Shown: positions 36,496 through 46,144 of the stretch, piece after piece | Layout: every line of letters starts with the position of its first letter | Position numbering within the stretch: position 1 is the stretch's first letter | Assembly: GCA_902590245.1 (NCBI GenBank) | Contig: CACIWG010000005.1 | Location: 19,966 to 83,965 of the forward strand | Source: an uncultured SAR116 cluster alpha proteobacterium | GTDB lineage: Bacteria; Pseudomonadota; Alphaproteobacteria; Puniceispirillales; Marisalimonadaceae | Direction: 5' to 3' | Length of the DNA stretch: 64,000 bases | The notes under the pieces: model-generated | Told to the model about the DNA's origin: nothing | The model's database searches: none | What the model saw: only the letters and a program-made list of their open reading frames with translations | Made by a program: the position numbers and the translations under genes

Positions 36496-37695
36496 ATGAA
36501 AATTATTATTACGGGTGCAAGTGGCTATGTAGGTTCGGTTTTAATACCTGAGCTTTCAAAAGCTAATCATGAATTACTTTTAGTAGGAAGAAATAATCAA
36601 AATCTAAAAAAAAAATATCCAAAATTAAATACATGTGATTACTCAGATATAATTAAATCTGCAAGAAATTTTGATATATTGATTAATTTGGCAGTTATAA
36701 ATAACAATTCAAATCAAAGTCTAAAAAATTTTATAAAAGTTAACAAAAATTTTTTATTTAAATTAGTCGAATTGTCAAAATTAGCTAAAATCAAATATTT
36801 TTTTAACGTTGGATCTTTTCTTCAGCTTAATCCTAATGATTTTACTTTCTATGCTATATCAAAAAGAGAAGGTACAAAAAAAATTAATCAATCTACAGGA
36901 ATAAAAATCTTAAATATTTATATGCCTTATGTATATGGAAAAAAATGGTCACAAAAACTAAAAATTTTAAATATTGTTCCATTTTATCTTTCAAAAAAAA
37001 TTTTCAATTTTATTTCAGCATTTTATCCTACAGTAAATATAAATAAATTATCTAATTTTTTAAATTCTGACTTTAAAAATTATAAAGAAAAAAATTTCTA
37101 TCTATATGATAAAAAAAATAAAAACGTTGTTTACATTTTTTTTTCTCAACTATTTAACATACTTTTCTCAGTAAACGTAATTCTTATATTTGGGTGGCTA
37201 TTTATTTTAATTTATTTTTTAATTTCATTGGAACGTAATGGGAATCCAGTTTTTGTTCAAAAAAGGATTGGTAAAGAAAAGAAGGTCTTCAATTTACTAA
37301 AATTTAGAACTATGTCACAAGATACTAGAGAAAGAGCAACACATTTGATAAATGAAACAAAAGTTACAAAATTTGGTAAATTTCTTAGATTTTTTAAATT
37401 AGATGAGTTGCCACAAATATTTAATATCTTAAGAAATGAAATCAATTTTATTGGCCCAAGACCTTCATTGTTATCACAACAGAAATTAATTAAACAAAGA
37501 GATAATAAAAAAATACTTTCTATAAAACCAGGTCTAACAGGTTATTCTCAAATTAATCATATAGATATGAGTAATGTTAATAAGTTGGTCGATTATGATC
37601 ACTACTACTTAATCAATCAATCATTAATTTTTGACTTAAAAATTATCATGAAAACATTTTTAGGAATTGGGTTTAAAGATAATGTAAATAAATAA
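36496..37695 (+). CDS. SDR domain fused to a small phosphoglycosyltransferase (PglC/WcaJ-type)
   Basis: This is a two-domain 399-residue protein. Residues 1-200 are an NAD-dependent epimerase/dehydratase-like SDR with ITGASGYVGSVL and Tyr119-x3-Lys123 (FYAISKREG). Residues 214-399 are a bacterial sugar transferase: a membrane segment (about 214-244), KFRTM (269), the catalytic Asp303-Glu304 in KLDELPQ, and GPRPS (320). The second domain would transfer a sugar phosphate from a UDP-sugar to undecaprenyl phosphate and start repeat-unit synthesis. The SDR probably makes the sugar donor, such as a 4-keto reduction product after the FlaA1-like dehydratase encoded next door. This is inference. Confidence 0.9.
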   Translation: MKIIITGASGYVGSVLIPELSKANHELLLVGRNNQNLKKKYPKLNTCDYSDIIKSARNFDILINLAVINNNSNQSLKNFIKVNKNFLFKLVELSKLAKIKYFFNVGSFLQLNPNDFTFYAISKREGTKKINQSTGIKILNIYMPYVYGKKWSQKLKILNIVPFYLSKKIFNFISAFYPTVNINKLSNFLNSDFKNYKEKNFYLYDKKNKNVVYIFFSQLFNILFSVNVILIFGWLFILIYFLISLERNGNPVFVQKRIGKEKKVFNLLKFRTMSQDTRERATHLINETKVTKFGKFLRFFKLDELPQIFNILRNEINFIGPRPSLLSQQKLIKQRDNKKILSIKPGLTGYSQINHIDMSNVNKLVDYDHYYLINQSLIFDLKIIMKTFLGIGFKDNVNK

Positions 37696-37716
37696 ATTTA
37701 TTTATAATTTTTATAT

Positions 37717-39615
37717 TTATAGTAAAATATCAAATGTTTGATCTTTAGTATTAAAATCTATTTTTGAATTTTTAAATATTTGATATATTTTGTTGATATT
37801 ATTTTTTTCACAACAATAATTTAATTCTTCAAGTATTTTATCCAATTGATTAGTGGGGATGTTTTTTTCTTTTATTGTTAATATTCTTGGGTGTTGTGTC
37901 ATTCGTGGTTTGTCACCAATAAATAATTCTTCAAATAACTTTTCTCCAGGCCTTAAACCGGTTTCAATTATTTCTATATTTTTAATGATATTACTGTTAT
38001 CTTTATTTTTAAAACATGGATTAAATCCTTGTAATCTGATCATTTGTTTTGCAAGATCTAGGATTCTTATTTCTTTTCCCATATTTAGAACAAAAATATT
38101 TCCTCTTTTACTTAAAGAACTTGATTGAATTACAAGTTCTGCTGCTTCATTAAGTGTCATGAAAAATCTTTTTATACGTTTATCAGTTAAGGTAACTGGT
38201 CCTCCAGATTTAATTTGGTTTTCAAAAATTGGAATAACAGATCCAGAGGACCCTAAAACATTTCCAAATCTTACAATACTTATTATTGTATTTTTATTTA
38301 TTTTTGAAGCATTTTGACAAATAAGTTCTGCAAACCTTTTTGTAACACCCATTATACTTGTTGGTCGAACTGCTTTATCACTTGAAATGAGCGTAAATGA
38401 TTTAACTTTAAATTTAATGGAGAGATCGACAAGATTTTGTGTTCCAAAAATATTATTTTGAATAGCTTCAGTGACATTCATTTCTACTAGTGGAACATGT
38501 TTATATGCAGCTGCATGAAAAATTGTTTCAATTTTGAATTTTGAAAAAATTTTACTTAATTTTTTAATATCTTGAATTGAACAAATTAATGGAACTAGTT
38601 TAACTTTAAGTTTGTCAATTAATTTTTGATTTTTTAAATATTCATAAGTCTTAAACAGGGCATATTCATTATTATCAATTAAAATGATTGACTTAGCTTT
38701 ATATTTAAATATCTCTTTACATAATGTGTTACCTATTGAACCTCCAGCACCAGTTATCATTACAGTTTTGTTTTTGATATTTAATTCCATTAATTTTCTA
38801 TTTGGTGTGACTGGTTCTCTTCCGAGTAACGTTTCGATTCTTATAGATTTTGAACTTTCTAATATATTAGAAGAACTAATATAATTTTCAAAACTGGGAA
38901 TTTCCTTTATGATTATAGGATTTTTAGTTAGTTGTTTACTTAATAAATTTTTTGTAGAGAAATTGATATCATCTGAATTAATGTAAATAATTTTTAGATT
39001 CTGCTCCTTTATTACTTTAGACATAACGGAAATAGACTTAACATAAATCCCTCCTATATTCGAGTTTATATAATCTTGATTACTATTAAAAAAACAAATT
39101 GGTTTGTACTGATACTCTTGATTAATAATATTTAGAAATTGGATTGTTTTATCATTGACACCTAATATCCCCACATTGATTTTTTGACTATACTTATTGT
39201 AAAAATATAAATTTCTTACAAATAAACGTAAGACACTAGTAGATAAGAAAATAACTAACATGAAAATAAAAGGGACTGACCTAGGAATAAATAAATTAAA
39301 AATTTGCGAATATAATAATAGAAAAAAACCTGATAAAATAGAAGATACAAAAATAACATTTAAAATTTTAGCAGAAACAAATCTAATTACATTTTTGTAA
39401 AAATTTAATTTAAAAAAAACAATTATATTGAAAACACATAAAACTGTTAAACAATTCCAAAAATCACTGTTTTTAAGGAAAGAAAAATAATCAAGTCTTA
39501 AAAACATAGCTATTGTTAAAGAAGAAAATATCAATATTAAATCGGAAATTACTTGTAGAATAACTTTTAAATTCCTACTTAACGAAAAAAAATAGCTTAA
39601 AATAAAATTTTTCAT
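37717..39615 (-). CDS. Membrane-bound UDP-HexNAc 4,6-dehydratase (CapD/FlaA1/WbpM type)
   Basis: This 632-residue protein has four N-terminal membrane helices (to about residue 135), a coenzyme-binding-like domain (INVGILGVNDKTIQFL) and an SDR catalytic domain starting at VMITGAGGSIGNTL (about 284). It has the family stretch SSDKAVRPTSIMGVTKRFAELI, where Met and Lys replace the Tyr-Lys of classical SDRs, and GLRPGEKLFEELF. PglF/WbpM relatives convert UDP-GlcNAc to UDP-4-keto-6-deoxy-GlcNAc. It probably feeds the SDR-phosphoglycosyltransferase convergent with it. It ends the pyrC-manC-amidase-NlpC operon. Confidence 0.9.
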   Translation of the reverse strand: MKNFILSYFFSLSRNLKVILQVISDLILIFSSLTIAMFLRLDYFSFLKNSDFWNCLTVLCVFNIIVFFKLNFYKNVIRFVSAKILNVIFVSSILSGFFLLLYSQIFNLFIPRSVPFIFMLVIFLSTSVLRLFVRNLYFYNKYSQKINVGILGVNDKTIQFLNIINQEYQYKPICFFNSNQDYINSNIGGIYVKSISVMSKVIKEQNLKIIYINSDDINFSTKNLLSKQLTKNPIIIKEIPSFENYISSSNILESSKSIRIETLLGREPVTPNRKLMELNIKNKTVMITGAGGSIGNTLCKEIFKYKAKSIILIDNNEYALFKTYEYLKNQKLIDKLKVKLVPLICSIQDIKKLSKIFSKFKIETIFHAAAYKHVPLVEMNVTEAIQNNIFGTQNLVDLSIKFKVKSFTLISSDKAVRPTSIMGVTKRFAELICQNASKINKNTIISIVRFGNVLGSSGSVIPIFENQIKSGGPVTLTDKRIKRFFMTLNEAAELVIQSSSLSKRGNIFVLNMGKEIRILDLAKQMIRLQGFNPCFKNKDNSNIIKNIEIIETGLRPGEKLFEELFIGDKPRMTQHPRILTIKEKNIPTNQLDKILEELNYCCEKNNINKIYQIFKNSKIDFNTKDQTFDILL

Positions 39616-39635
39616 TGTTATTTTATACTATCCAT

Positions 39636-40400
39636 TTAATTAATAATCTTCTTAATTTTAATTATTTTTCCACTATTTATAGATATTCTTTTTATTGCAT
39701 CTTTCAAAGGTTCAACTTTTACTTCCATATGATAAGCATTACTATGAATTATTTTGCTCTTACTAAGAGCAATAGCTACATGTCCCTCCCAGAATAAAAT
39801 ACTTCCTTTTTCAATAACTTTCGTGTCATAAATATTTTTTGATGTGAAATTTACTTGATCAACTGTGTTTCTAGGCAACTTTATTTTATTTGTTTCCAAA
39901 CATAATTGAACTAAGCCAGAGCAGTCAATCCCTTGAAGAGTTTTTCCACCTAGTAAGTATGGTGTACCAATAAAATCTTTTGTATAATCAAGCCAATGTT
40001 TTGCATTTACATCATCGTTTAGTTTTATATGACGTGTTGGTAAAAAACCAGTTTTTGAGTTATTATTAAGTATTATTTCTGTCCAATCTTCTAATATGTT
40101 TTTAACAAGAATTTTTGAATTCAAATAAAGTTTTAATAGGTACTTTGATTTGATATCTGGTTTTTCGTAAACAATAGTATTTTTATTTATTATAATGTGC
40201 GTGTATTTAAAATAATTCCCTAAATGTTTTTTATGTATCCAGCCGAGATAATCATCATAAATATTTCTACAGTAAAACCATTCTCCATTATTATGTATGA
40301 TTTTTATTTCTTCTCCGTATAAAATTTCAGTTTCTAAATTTGAACTATGATCATTTTTTTTTCGCATAGAAGCAAAAGATGTAACAATCCTTTTTTTCAT
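39636..40400 (-). CDS. NlpC/P60 endopeptidase with SH3 domains, cytoplasmic (YkfC-like)
   Basis: This 254-residue cysteine peptidase has two N-terminal bacterial SH3-like domains (about 20-65 and 70-128; EILYGEEIKIIHNNGEWFYCR and GWIHKKHL) and a C-terminal NlpC/P60 domain. Catalytic residues are Cys160 in GIDCSGLVQ, His207 in EGHVAI and His219 in KIIHSN, spaced as in YkfC. There is no signal peptide. YkfC-type enzymes cut between gamma-D-Glu and the diamino acid of freed L-Ala-D-Glu-Dap peptides during recycling. It follows the AmpD-like amidase gene with no gap, matching the order amidase, then endopeptidase. Confidence 0.87.
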   Translation of the reverse strand: MKKRIVTSFASMRKKNDHSSNLETEILYGEEIKIIHNNGEWFYCRNIYDDYLGWIHKKHLGNYFKYTHIIINKNTIVYEKPDIKSKYLLKLYLNSKILVKNILEDWTEIILNNNSKTGFLPTRHIKLNDDVNAKHWLDYTKDFIGTPYLLGGKTLQGIDCSGLVQLCLETNKIKLPRNTVDQVNFTSKNIYDTKVIEKGSILFWEGHVAIALSKSKIIHSNAYHMEVKVEPLKDAIKRISINSGKIIKIKKIIN

Positions 40401-40793
40401 TTAACTTACACCAGTTTTTTTCAACCATGATTTTACATCAAAATTTGGACATGTCTTTTTAGTATTACTAAAACTTGAGTGACCTAATATTTCTGCGTCA
40501 GGATATTTTTTTTTCCATTTTATAATTAATTTTTTAAGAGATAAAAATTGATTTTTAGTAAATTTGTCTTTGCCAATCAAACAAATCCCAAGACTATTGT
40601 CATTATTACCATAAACATGTGCCCCTATCCAAAACTCTGGTCTTCCATGTTCTATAACTCCATTTCTTTTAATAACTCTGTGATATCCAATACCATCCCA
40701 TCCAAAACTTAAATGTAGTTTGTGTATGTCAAAAGCATTACGTAATTTAAATTTATCATCTGAACAATGAATAACAATATATTTTACTTGCAT
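40401..40793 (-). CDS. AmpD-like/T7-lysozyme-type N-acetylmuramoyl-L-alanine amidase
   Basis: This small zinc amidase (about 130 aa) has the Amidase_2/PGRP fold. It has VKYIVIHCSDD (first zinc His), DGIGYHRVIKRNGVIEHGRP, IGAHVYGNNDNSLGICLIG, and GHSSFSNTKKTCPNFD supplying the His and Cys ligands. The C-ligand pattern and size match T7-lysozyme-type enzymes. No signal peptide is seen, so it should strip peptides from muropeptides in the cytoplasm. The track start (40820) lies inside manC; I prefer the ATG at 40793, 7 bases after the manC stop, which begins at the first strand. manC is upstream and NlpC/P60 immediately downstream. Confidence 0.88.
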   Translation of the reverse strand: MQVKYIVIHCSDDKFKLRNAFDIHKLHLSFGWDGIGYHRVIKRNGVIEHGRPEFWIGAHVYGNNDNSLGICLIGKDKFTKNQFLSLKKLIIKWKKKYPDAEILGHSSFSNTKKTCPNFDVKSWLKKTGVS

Positions 40794-40800
40794 AATTAGA

Positions 40801-42198
40801 TTATCTTTCATAAGGATCATCTAATCTAATTATGTCATCTTCTCCAAAATAAGTACCTAATTGTATTTCAATAATAATTAATTCTTTACTAGATTTATTA
40901 TTAATTCGATGAATTGCTTTGCGAGGAATATCAATTGAGTTTCCTTTTTTCAATTTATATTCTTTTTTGTTCAGTGTTATGGTTGCGGTTCCTTCTAGAA
41001 CAAACCAATGCTCACTTCTAAATTTATGAAACTGTAAAGAAATACTACTTTTAGGTGAAATAGTAAGCTTTTTAATTTTATAAAAACTAGTTTCAAGAAT
41101 ATTTTCAAATTTACCCCACGGTCTTAATTCAAAGTTATTTTCAAGGGCTTCAAAAATTTTATTTTTTATTAATTTTTCAACAACAGTCTTTACTTTTGAA
41201 GTTTTATTTCTTTTTGATATTAATAGTGCATCATTTGTATCAACTATAATTGTATCTTTAATTCCAACAGTTGAAATTACACGTCCACTAGATTTTATAA
41301 AATTATTTTGTGAATCTATTTGAATAATCTTATTATTCGAATAATTTTTAACTAATTGATTTGATAAGGTGTCCCAATCTCCTAAATCACTCCAATCAAC
41401 TTTAAGAGGAGCACAAAAAACATTGTTCGCTTTCTCAATCACAGAATAATCAATAGATGCTGAAGGAATTTGTTTGAAGTCTTTTGATTTAAAATAAATA
41501 TTCTTTTTATCTTTTGAGTATCTCATTTTTTCTATCGCAATATCACAATATTTAGAAATATTTGGTACAAATTTATTTATAGATTTAATGATAGTTTTAG
41601 ATTTACACATAAAAATACCTGCATTCCAGAGATAGCCTTTTTTAATAAATTGTTCAGCTGTTTTGCTATTTGGTTTTTCTTTAAAATTGGATACTTTTTT
41701 TAAAAAAATTTGATTATTATTTGAGTCTGATGAAACATCAATATAACCATATCCTGTATGAGGTGATTTAGGTTCAACTCCAAAAACTATTAATTGATCA
41801 TACTTTTTTTCTTTGTAAGACTTGGTGACTATTTTTGAAAATAGTTGTTCTTCCTGAATAAAATGATCTGAAGGCATTATTAAAAGCTCATCGTTGGGTT
41901 TTGATAATTTTGCAGATAGGTAAATTGCAGCAGTTGTATTTTTTGACGAGGGCTCATTAATGCACATGGCATTGACCGAACATTTTTTTAAAGAATTGGC
42001 AACATAAAATCTATATTCTTCATTAGTAACAATAATTGGTTGGATACAATTTTTTAAAAATTTTATTCTTGATAATGTTAATTCAAATAAAGTTTTGTTA
42101 TTTAATAAACTAATAAATTGCTTTGGAAGTTTTTTTCTGCTTTCAGGCCACAATCTCTGACCACTTCCACCACAAAGGATAATTGGTTTAATAGACAT
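40801..42198 (-). CDS. manC: Mannose-1-phosphate guanylyltransferase/mannose-6-phosphate isomerase
   Basis: This enzyme makes GDP-mannose for surface polysaccharide. It is 465 residues long, close to the bifunctional family. The nucleotidyltransferase domain has PIILCGGSGQRLWPESRKKLPKQF and the PSDHFI motif, and the C-terminal cupin (about 355-465) has RPWGKFENI, SLQFHKFRSEHWFVLEG and IPRKAIHRI, the metal-dependent isomerase part. It starts 2 bases after pyrC and runs into the amidase gene, in the operon pyrC-manC-amidase-NlpC-dehydratase. No manB or gmd is seen in the window. Confidence 0.93.
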   Translation of the reverse strand: MSIKPIILCGGSGQRLWPESRKKLPKQFISLLNNKTLFELTLSRIKFLKNCIQPIIVTNEEYRFYVANSLKKCSVNAMCINEPSSKNTTAAIYLSAKLSKPNDELLIMPSDHFIQEEQLFSKIVTKSYKEKKYDQLIVFGVEPKSPHTGYGYIDVSSDSNNNQIFLKKVSNFKEKPNSKTAEQFIKKGYLWNAGIFMCKSKTIIKSINKFVPNISKYCDIAIEKMRYSKDKKNIYFKSKDFKQIPSASIDYSVIEKANNVFCAPLKVDWSDLGDWDTLSNQLVKNYSNNKIIQIDSQNNFIKSSGRVISTVGIKDTIIVDTNDALLISKRNKTSKVKTVVEKLIKNKIFEALENNFELRPWGKFENILETSFYKIKKLTISPKSSISLQFHKFRSEHWFVLEGTATITLNKKEYKLKKGNSIDIPRKAIHRINNKSSKELIIIEIQLGTYFGEDDIIRLDDPYER

Positions 42199-42200
42199 AA

Positions 42201-43250
42201 CTACTCCTCTACTTTTTCTATTTCCCAGAATACATTAAATGGTGGTCTAAAAATTTTAATATTTAAATTTTTAATTGTGAGAAAGTTTTCAAATTTAATT
42301 GGAGAGCTATTTTTTCTAAGTTTAATTTTTTGAGTATTAAAGGGTAATTCATAATGAATAGCACCATTTCTACTCACAAAATTTTCTAAACTATTGAGCA
42401 TACCATTATCATCAAAAAGTTGAGTTAATGTTTCAATAGAATTTATTGTGTTAAAAATCCCAGCGCACCCACACGCATTCTCTTTTTCTTGAACGTCATG
42501 TGGCGCTGAATCTGTACCCAAAAAAAATTTTTGATTTTCATTAAAGGCTGCCGTTAGGAGTGCTTTTCTATCCTCTTCTTTTTTTAATATAGGAAGACAA
42601 TAATAGTGAGGTTTAATTTTATGTTCTAACATATCTGTTCTATTTAAAATTAAATGATGTGGAGTAATCGATGCTTTTAAATTACTTGATGACTCATTTA
42701 CAAAATTTACAGCAAACTTTGTAGTAATATGTTCTAAAGTAATTTTAAGATTTGGGAAGTTTTTGCATATAGGTGTTAAGTGATCTTCTATAAACACTTT
42801 TTCTCTATTAAAAACATCTATTTCTTTTTTGTTAACTTCACCGTGTATCAATAAAGGAATTTTATACTCACTCATTTTTTCAAAAATTTTAAACATATTT
42901 GATATTTTACTTACACCTTTTGAAGAATTGGTAGTTGCGCCCAGTGGATATAATTTTGCTGCAAAAATAATTTTTTCTTTAAAAGCATTAACTAATTCAT
43001 TAATAGACATTTCATCGTTTAAATAAAAAGTAATTAATGGGTTAAAAAAAGGGTTATTAGTTGAGTATTTTAAAATTTTCTTTTTATATAATGAAGCTAT
43101 TTTAGAATTTGTTATAGGTTCAATAAGATTTGGCATTACAATAGCTCTGTTAAAAACTTTACTTGTTTCAGGTACTAATTTTTCGAGTAAAGGACTTTCT
43201 CTAAAATGTACATGCCAATCATCTGGTTTTAAAATTTCTAAAGAATTCAT
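42201..43250 (-). CDS. pyrC: Dihydroorotase (type II)
   Basis: This amidohydrolase cyclises carbamoyl-aspartate to dihydroorotate. It is 349 residues long, close to E. coli PyrC. The metal site is visible in DDWHVHFRE, the carbamylated Lys in FAAKLYPLG, His residues in LLIHGEV and LEHITT, and the catalytic Asp in LGTDSAPHD. MPNLIEPITN is also typical. It heads a five-gene run with manC, an amidase, NlpC/P60 and a sugar dehydratase, an unusual mix for a pyrimidine gene. Confidence 0.95.
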   Translation of the reverse strand: MNSLEILKPDDWHVHFRESPLLEKLVPETSKVFNRAIVMPNLIEPITNSKIASLYKKKILKYSTNNPFFNPLITFYLNDEMSINELVNAFKEKIIFAAKLYPLGATTNSSKGVSKISNMFKIFEKMSEYKIPLLIHGEVNKKEIDVFNREKVFIEDHLTPICKNFPNLKITLEHITTKFAVNFVNESSSNLKASITPHHLILNRTDMLEHKIKPHYYCLPILKKEEDRKALLTAAFNENQKFFLGTDSAPHDVQEKENACGCAGIFNTINSIETLTQLFDDNGMLNSLENFVSRNGAIHYELPFNTQKIKLRKNSSPIKFENFLTIKNLNIKIFRPPFNVFWEIEKVEE

Positions 43251-43319
43251 AACATTTGAATTTTGATTTTGACAATTTTATAGTATTCTATTTTTATTAA
43301 TTGTTAAACAAATTTAAAA

Positions 43320-43919
43320 ATGAAATTATCTATAATATCAACAAGCCAACAAAAAAACTCTCAATCAAAAAGAGTATCTAAAATTTTTAAAAATCTAATT
43401 TTAGATATTGATGATAAGATTGAATGTTTTAATTTAGATATGTTTGAAAACAAAATACCATTGTGGACATCTGAAAAAAATGAAGATTTGAGTTTTTGGA
43501 AAGATCGCTTAGATAAAATTTCATCTAATTTGAATTCATCAGATGGTTTTATATTTGTTGTGCCAGAATATGGTGGGATGGCTTCTCCAAGTGCAAAAAA
43601 CTTCTTCATAATTTTTAATAGTGGTGAATTATTTCACAAACCTGGCCTCATTGTATCAATTAGTAGTGGTAATGGTGGTGCTTATCCAATTTCTGAATTA
43701 AGATCAAGTTCTTATAAAAACACTCATGTTTTATGGATACCCGAGAATATAATTATAAGGAATGTAAATCAATTTTTACCTGGAAAACATGGAGACCTTA
43801 TACCTGGATGGATGGATGATAGAATAAAATACTCTCTAAAATTATTAATTAAATATTCTGAATATTTAAAGCCAATTCAAAAATATATTAATAGAAAGGA
43901 TTTTGCTAATGGCATGTAA
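43320..43919 (+). CDS. NADPH-dependent FMN reductase-like flavoprotein
   Basis: This 199-residue flavodoxin-fold protein has [22 protein letters not shown] (FMN phosphate loop region), [18 protein letters not shown] and [17 protein letters not shown], the family's typical P-E-Y-N/G-xx-xxxxxKN pattern. It probably reduces flavin or quinone with NAD(P)H. It is divergent from pyrC and its end overlaps the pterin dehydratase gene by 11 bases, followed by acetoacetyl-CoA synthetase. The physiological acceptor is unknown. Confidence 0.85.
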   Translation: MKLSIISTSQQKNSQSKRVSKIFKNLILDIDDKIECFNLDMFENKIPLWTSEKNEDLSFWKDRLDKISSNLNSSDGFIFVVPEYGGMASPSAKNFFIIFNSGELFHKPGLIVSISSGNGGAYPISELRSSSYKNTHVLWIPENIIIRNVNQFLPGKHGDLIPGWMDDRIKYSLKLLIKYSEYLKPIQKYINRKDFANGM

Positions 43920-44196
43920 AATTACAACTGAAGAGGTTTTGTTACAACTGAATTCGTGGTCAATTGAAAATAGCAAAAGAGATGCCATAACTAAAGAGTT
44001 TAAATTTTCAAATTTTAAAAGAGCTTTTTCATTTATGACATCTATAGCTCTGAAAGCAGAAGAAATTGGGCATCATCCTGAATGGTTCAACGTGTATAAT
44101 AAAGTTGTAATTACTTTAACTACTCACGATGTGCAAGGTTTGAGTGATAAAGATATAATATTAGGTCAATTCATAGATAATGAATATGAAAAATAG
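43909..44196 (+). CDS. phhB: Pterin-4a-carbinolamine dehydratase
   Basis: This 95-residue enzyme dehydrates 4a-hydroxytetrahydrobiopterin to regenerate the pterin cofactor used by aromatic amino acid hydroxylases. The family motif [25 protein letters not shown] contains the catalytic His pair, and GLSDKDI is the usual C-terminal block. The track starts at TTG 43903, but AAAGGA is well spaced only for the ATG at 43909. No phenylalanine hydroxylase is in the window. The acetoacetyl-CoA synthetase gene overlaps its end; phenylalanine/tyrosine catabolism yields acetoacetate, so the two could be functionally linked (inference). Confidence 0.92.
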   Translation: MACKITTEEVLLQLNSWSIENSKRDAITKEFKFSNFKRAFSFMTSIALKAEEIGHHPEWFNVYNKVVITLTTHDVQGLSDKDIILGQFIDNEYEK

Positions 44197-46144
44197 TGAG
44201 TTAGAAACAAACAAATTGCTTTGGAAACCCAATTCTGAAAAAATTAAAAAAACTTCTATTAATAAATTTATTCAACATATAAATTCAATTTATAAAATTA
44301 AAATTGAAAACTTTACATCTTTACATAAGTGGTCTGTTGAAAATAGAAGTGATTTTTGGAATGAAATTTGGGATTTTTATAAAATCATAGGCGATAAAGG
44401 AAATAAACCCTATCTTGACCCAGAAAATAATTTGCCAGGTACAAAATTTTTTCCCAGAGGTAAGTTAAATTATGCTGAAAATATGCTTAAGAAAAATAAT
44501 AATGATCCAGCTATTATCTTTTGGTCAGAAGATAAAATTAAAAATAGAATTAGTTGGATTGAATTAAGAAATCAAGTATCAGCTGTAGCAAATTATTTGA
44601 AGAAAAAAGGTGTTAAAGTTGGAGATCGTGTTGCGGCTTATCTACCAAATATGCCCGAAACTATTATAGTTATGTTAGCAACAGCATCTATAGGCGCTAT
44701 TTTTTCATCAGCATCTCCTGATTTTGGAGTAGAGGGTGTCTTGGATAGGTTTGGACAAATAGAACCAAAAATTTTAGTAACAACAGATGGATATAATTTT
44801 AATGGGAGAGAGATTAATATTGTTGAAAAAGTAAATGATGTTGTTCAATCTATACAAAGTTTAGAAGAGACTGTTTTAGTTCCTTTAATAAATTCAAATG
44901 AAATCAGTAATATTAAAAATTCTATACTTTATAAGGATTTGCTTAAAGAATATGAGTCAAAAATATTAGAATTTGAAAAGTTGCCACTTAATCACCCACT
45001 TTATATTATGTTTTCTAGCGGAACGACAGGCAAACCAAAATGCATCGTTCATTCTGCAGGAGGAGTTTTATTAAAGCATCTGGTTGAGGTTGGTCTTCAT
45101 TCAAATGCGATGGATAATAAAAGATTTTTTTATTTTACAACTTGTGGTTGGATGATGTGGAATTGGTTAGTTTCTTCTTTAATGCTAAATTCTACAGTAT
45201 GTTTATATGACGGATCACCATTTTATCCAAACTCTGATATATTATGGGAATATGCTGAGAAAGAAAAATTTAGTTTTTTTGGAACATCTGCAAAATATAT
45301 TGATGCATTGTCAAAATTTAAGAATAAAATATGTGAAAAATTTTTGCTAGAAAATTTAGAAGCAATTGGTTCCACCGGCTCTCCTTTAGTTCATGAATCT
45401 TTTGATTATGTATATAATAATATTAAAAAAGATGTTCATCTAGCTAGTATCTCGGGTGGCACTGATATAGTTGGATGTTTTGTTGGAGGCAATCCAATTT
45501 CATCTGTTTACAGGGGTGAAATACAAGGACCAATTTTAGGTATGGATGTCCATGTTTTTGATGAAGATGGAAATTCTATAGTTAAAAGACAAGGAGAATT
45601 AGTTTGCATTAAAAGTTTTCCAACTATGCCAATTAAATTTTGGAAAGATAATGGGGAAAAATATCATCAAGCATATTTTAATAAATATGACAATATCTGG
45701 AATCATGGAGATTATATTCTTAAGACTGAAAATAATGGTTTTATAATTTATGGGAGATCAGATGCAACTTTAAATCCAGGTGGTGTTCGAATAGGTACAG
45801 CAGAAATCTATAGGCAAGTTGAAAAAATTGATGATGTTTTAGAAAGTTTGGTTATTGGTCAAATTTGGAAAAATGATACAAGATTAATCTTATTCGTTGT
45901 TTTAAAGGAAAACTTAATTTTAAATAGTAATTTGATAAAAACTATAAAAAATCAATTGAGAAAAGGAGCGTCACCTAGACATGTGCCGTCAATGATTATT
46001 CAAACTCCTGAAATACCAAAAACAAAATCTGGAAAAATTGTTGAGTTAGCTGTAAGGGATTTAGTAAATGGCAAAGAAATTAAAAATATATCTGCTTTAG
46101 CTAATCCTGAAAGCTTAGATTTTTATAAAAATTTGAAAATCTAA
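44180..46144 (+). CDS. Acetoacetyl-CoA synthetase
   Basis: This AMP-forming ligase activates acetoacetate with CoA. At 654 residues it has the normal length for AACS. Motifs are [16 protein letters not shown] in the N-terminal domain, the P-loop [66 protein letters not shown], and the catalytic Lys in [21 protein letters not shown] with the AACS-type GGNP stretch favours acetoacetate over acetate. The start overlaps phhB by 17 bases (ATGAATATGAAAAATAG); codon 3 is another possible start. It ends with no gap before the convergent MFS gene. Confidence 0.92.
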   Translation: MNMKNSELETNKLLWKPNSEKIKKTSINKFIQHINSIYKIKIENFTSLHKWSVENRSDFWNEIWDFYKIIGDKGNKPYLDPENNLPGTKFFPRGKLNYAENMLKKNNNDPAIIFWSEDKIKNRISWIELRNQVSAVANYLKKKGVKVGDRVAAYLPNMPETIIVMLATASIGAIFSSASPDFGVEGVLDRFGQIEPKILVTTDGYNFNGREINIVEKVNDVVQSIQSLEETVLVPLINSNEISNIKNSILYKDLLKEYESKILEFEKLPLNHPLYIMFSSGTTGKPKCIVHSAGGVLLKHLVEVGLHSNAMDNKRFFYFTTCGWMMWNWLVSSLMLNSTVCLYDGSPFYPNSDILWEYAEKEKFSFFGTSAKYIDALSKFKNKICEKFLLENLEAIGSTGSPLVHESFDYVYNNIKKDVHLASISGGTDIVGCFVGGNPISSVYRGEIQGPILGMDVHVFDEDGNSIVKRQGELVCIKSFPTMPIKFWKDNGEKYHQAYFNKYDNIWNHGDYILKTENNGFIIYGRSDATLNPGGVRIGTAEIYRQVEKIDDVLESLVIGQIWKNDTRLILFVVLKENLILNSNLIKTIKNQLRKGASPRHVPSMIIQTPEIPKTKSGKIVELAVRDLVNGKEIKNISALANPESLDFYKNLKI

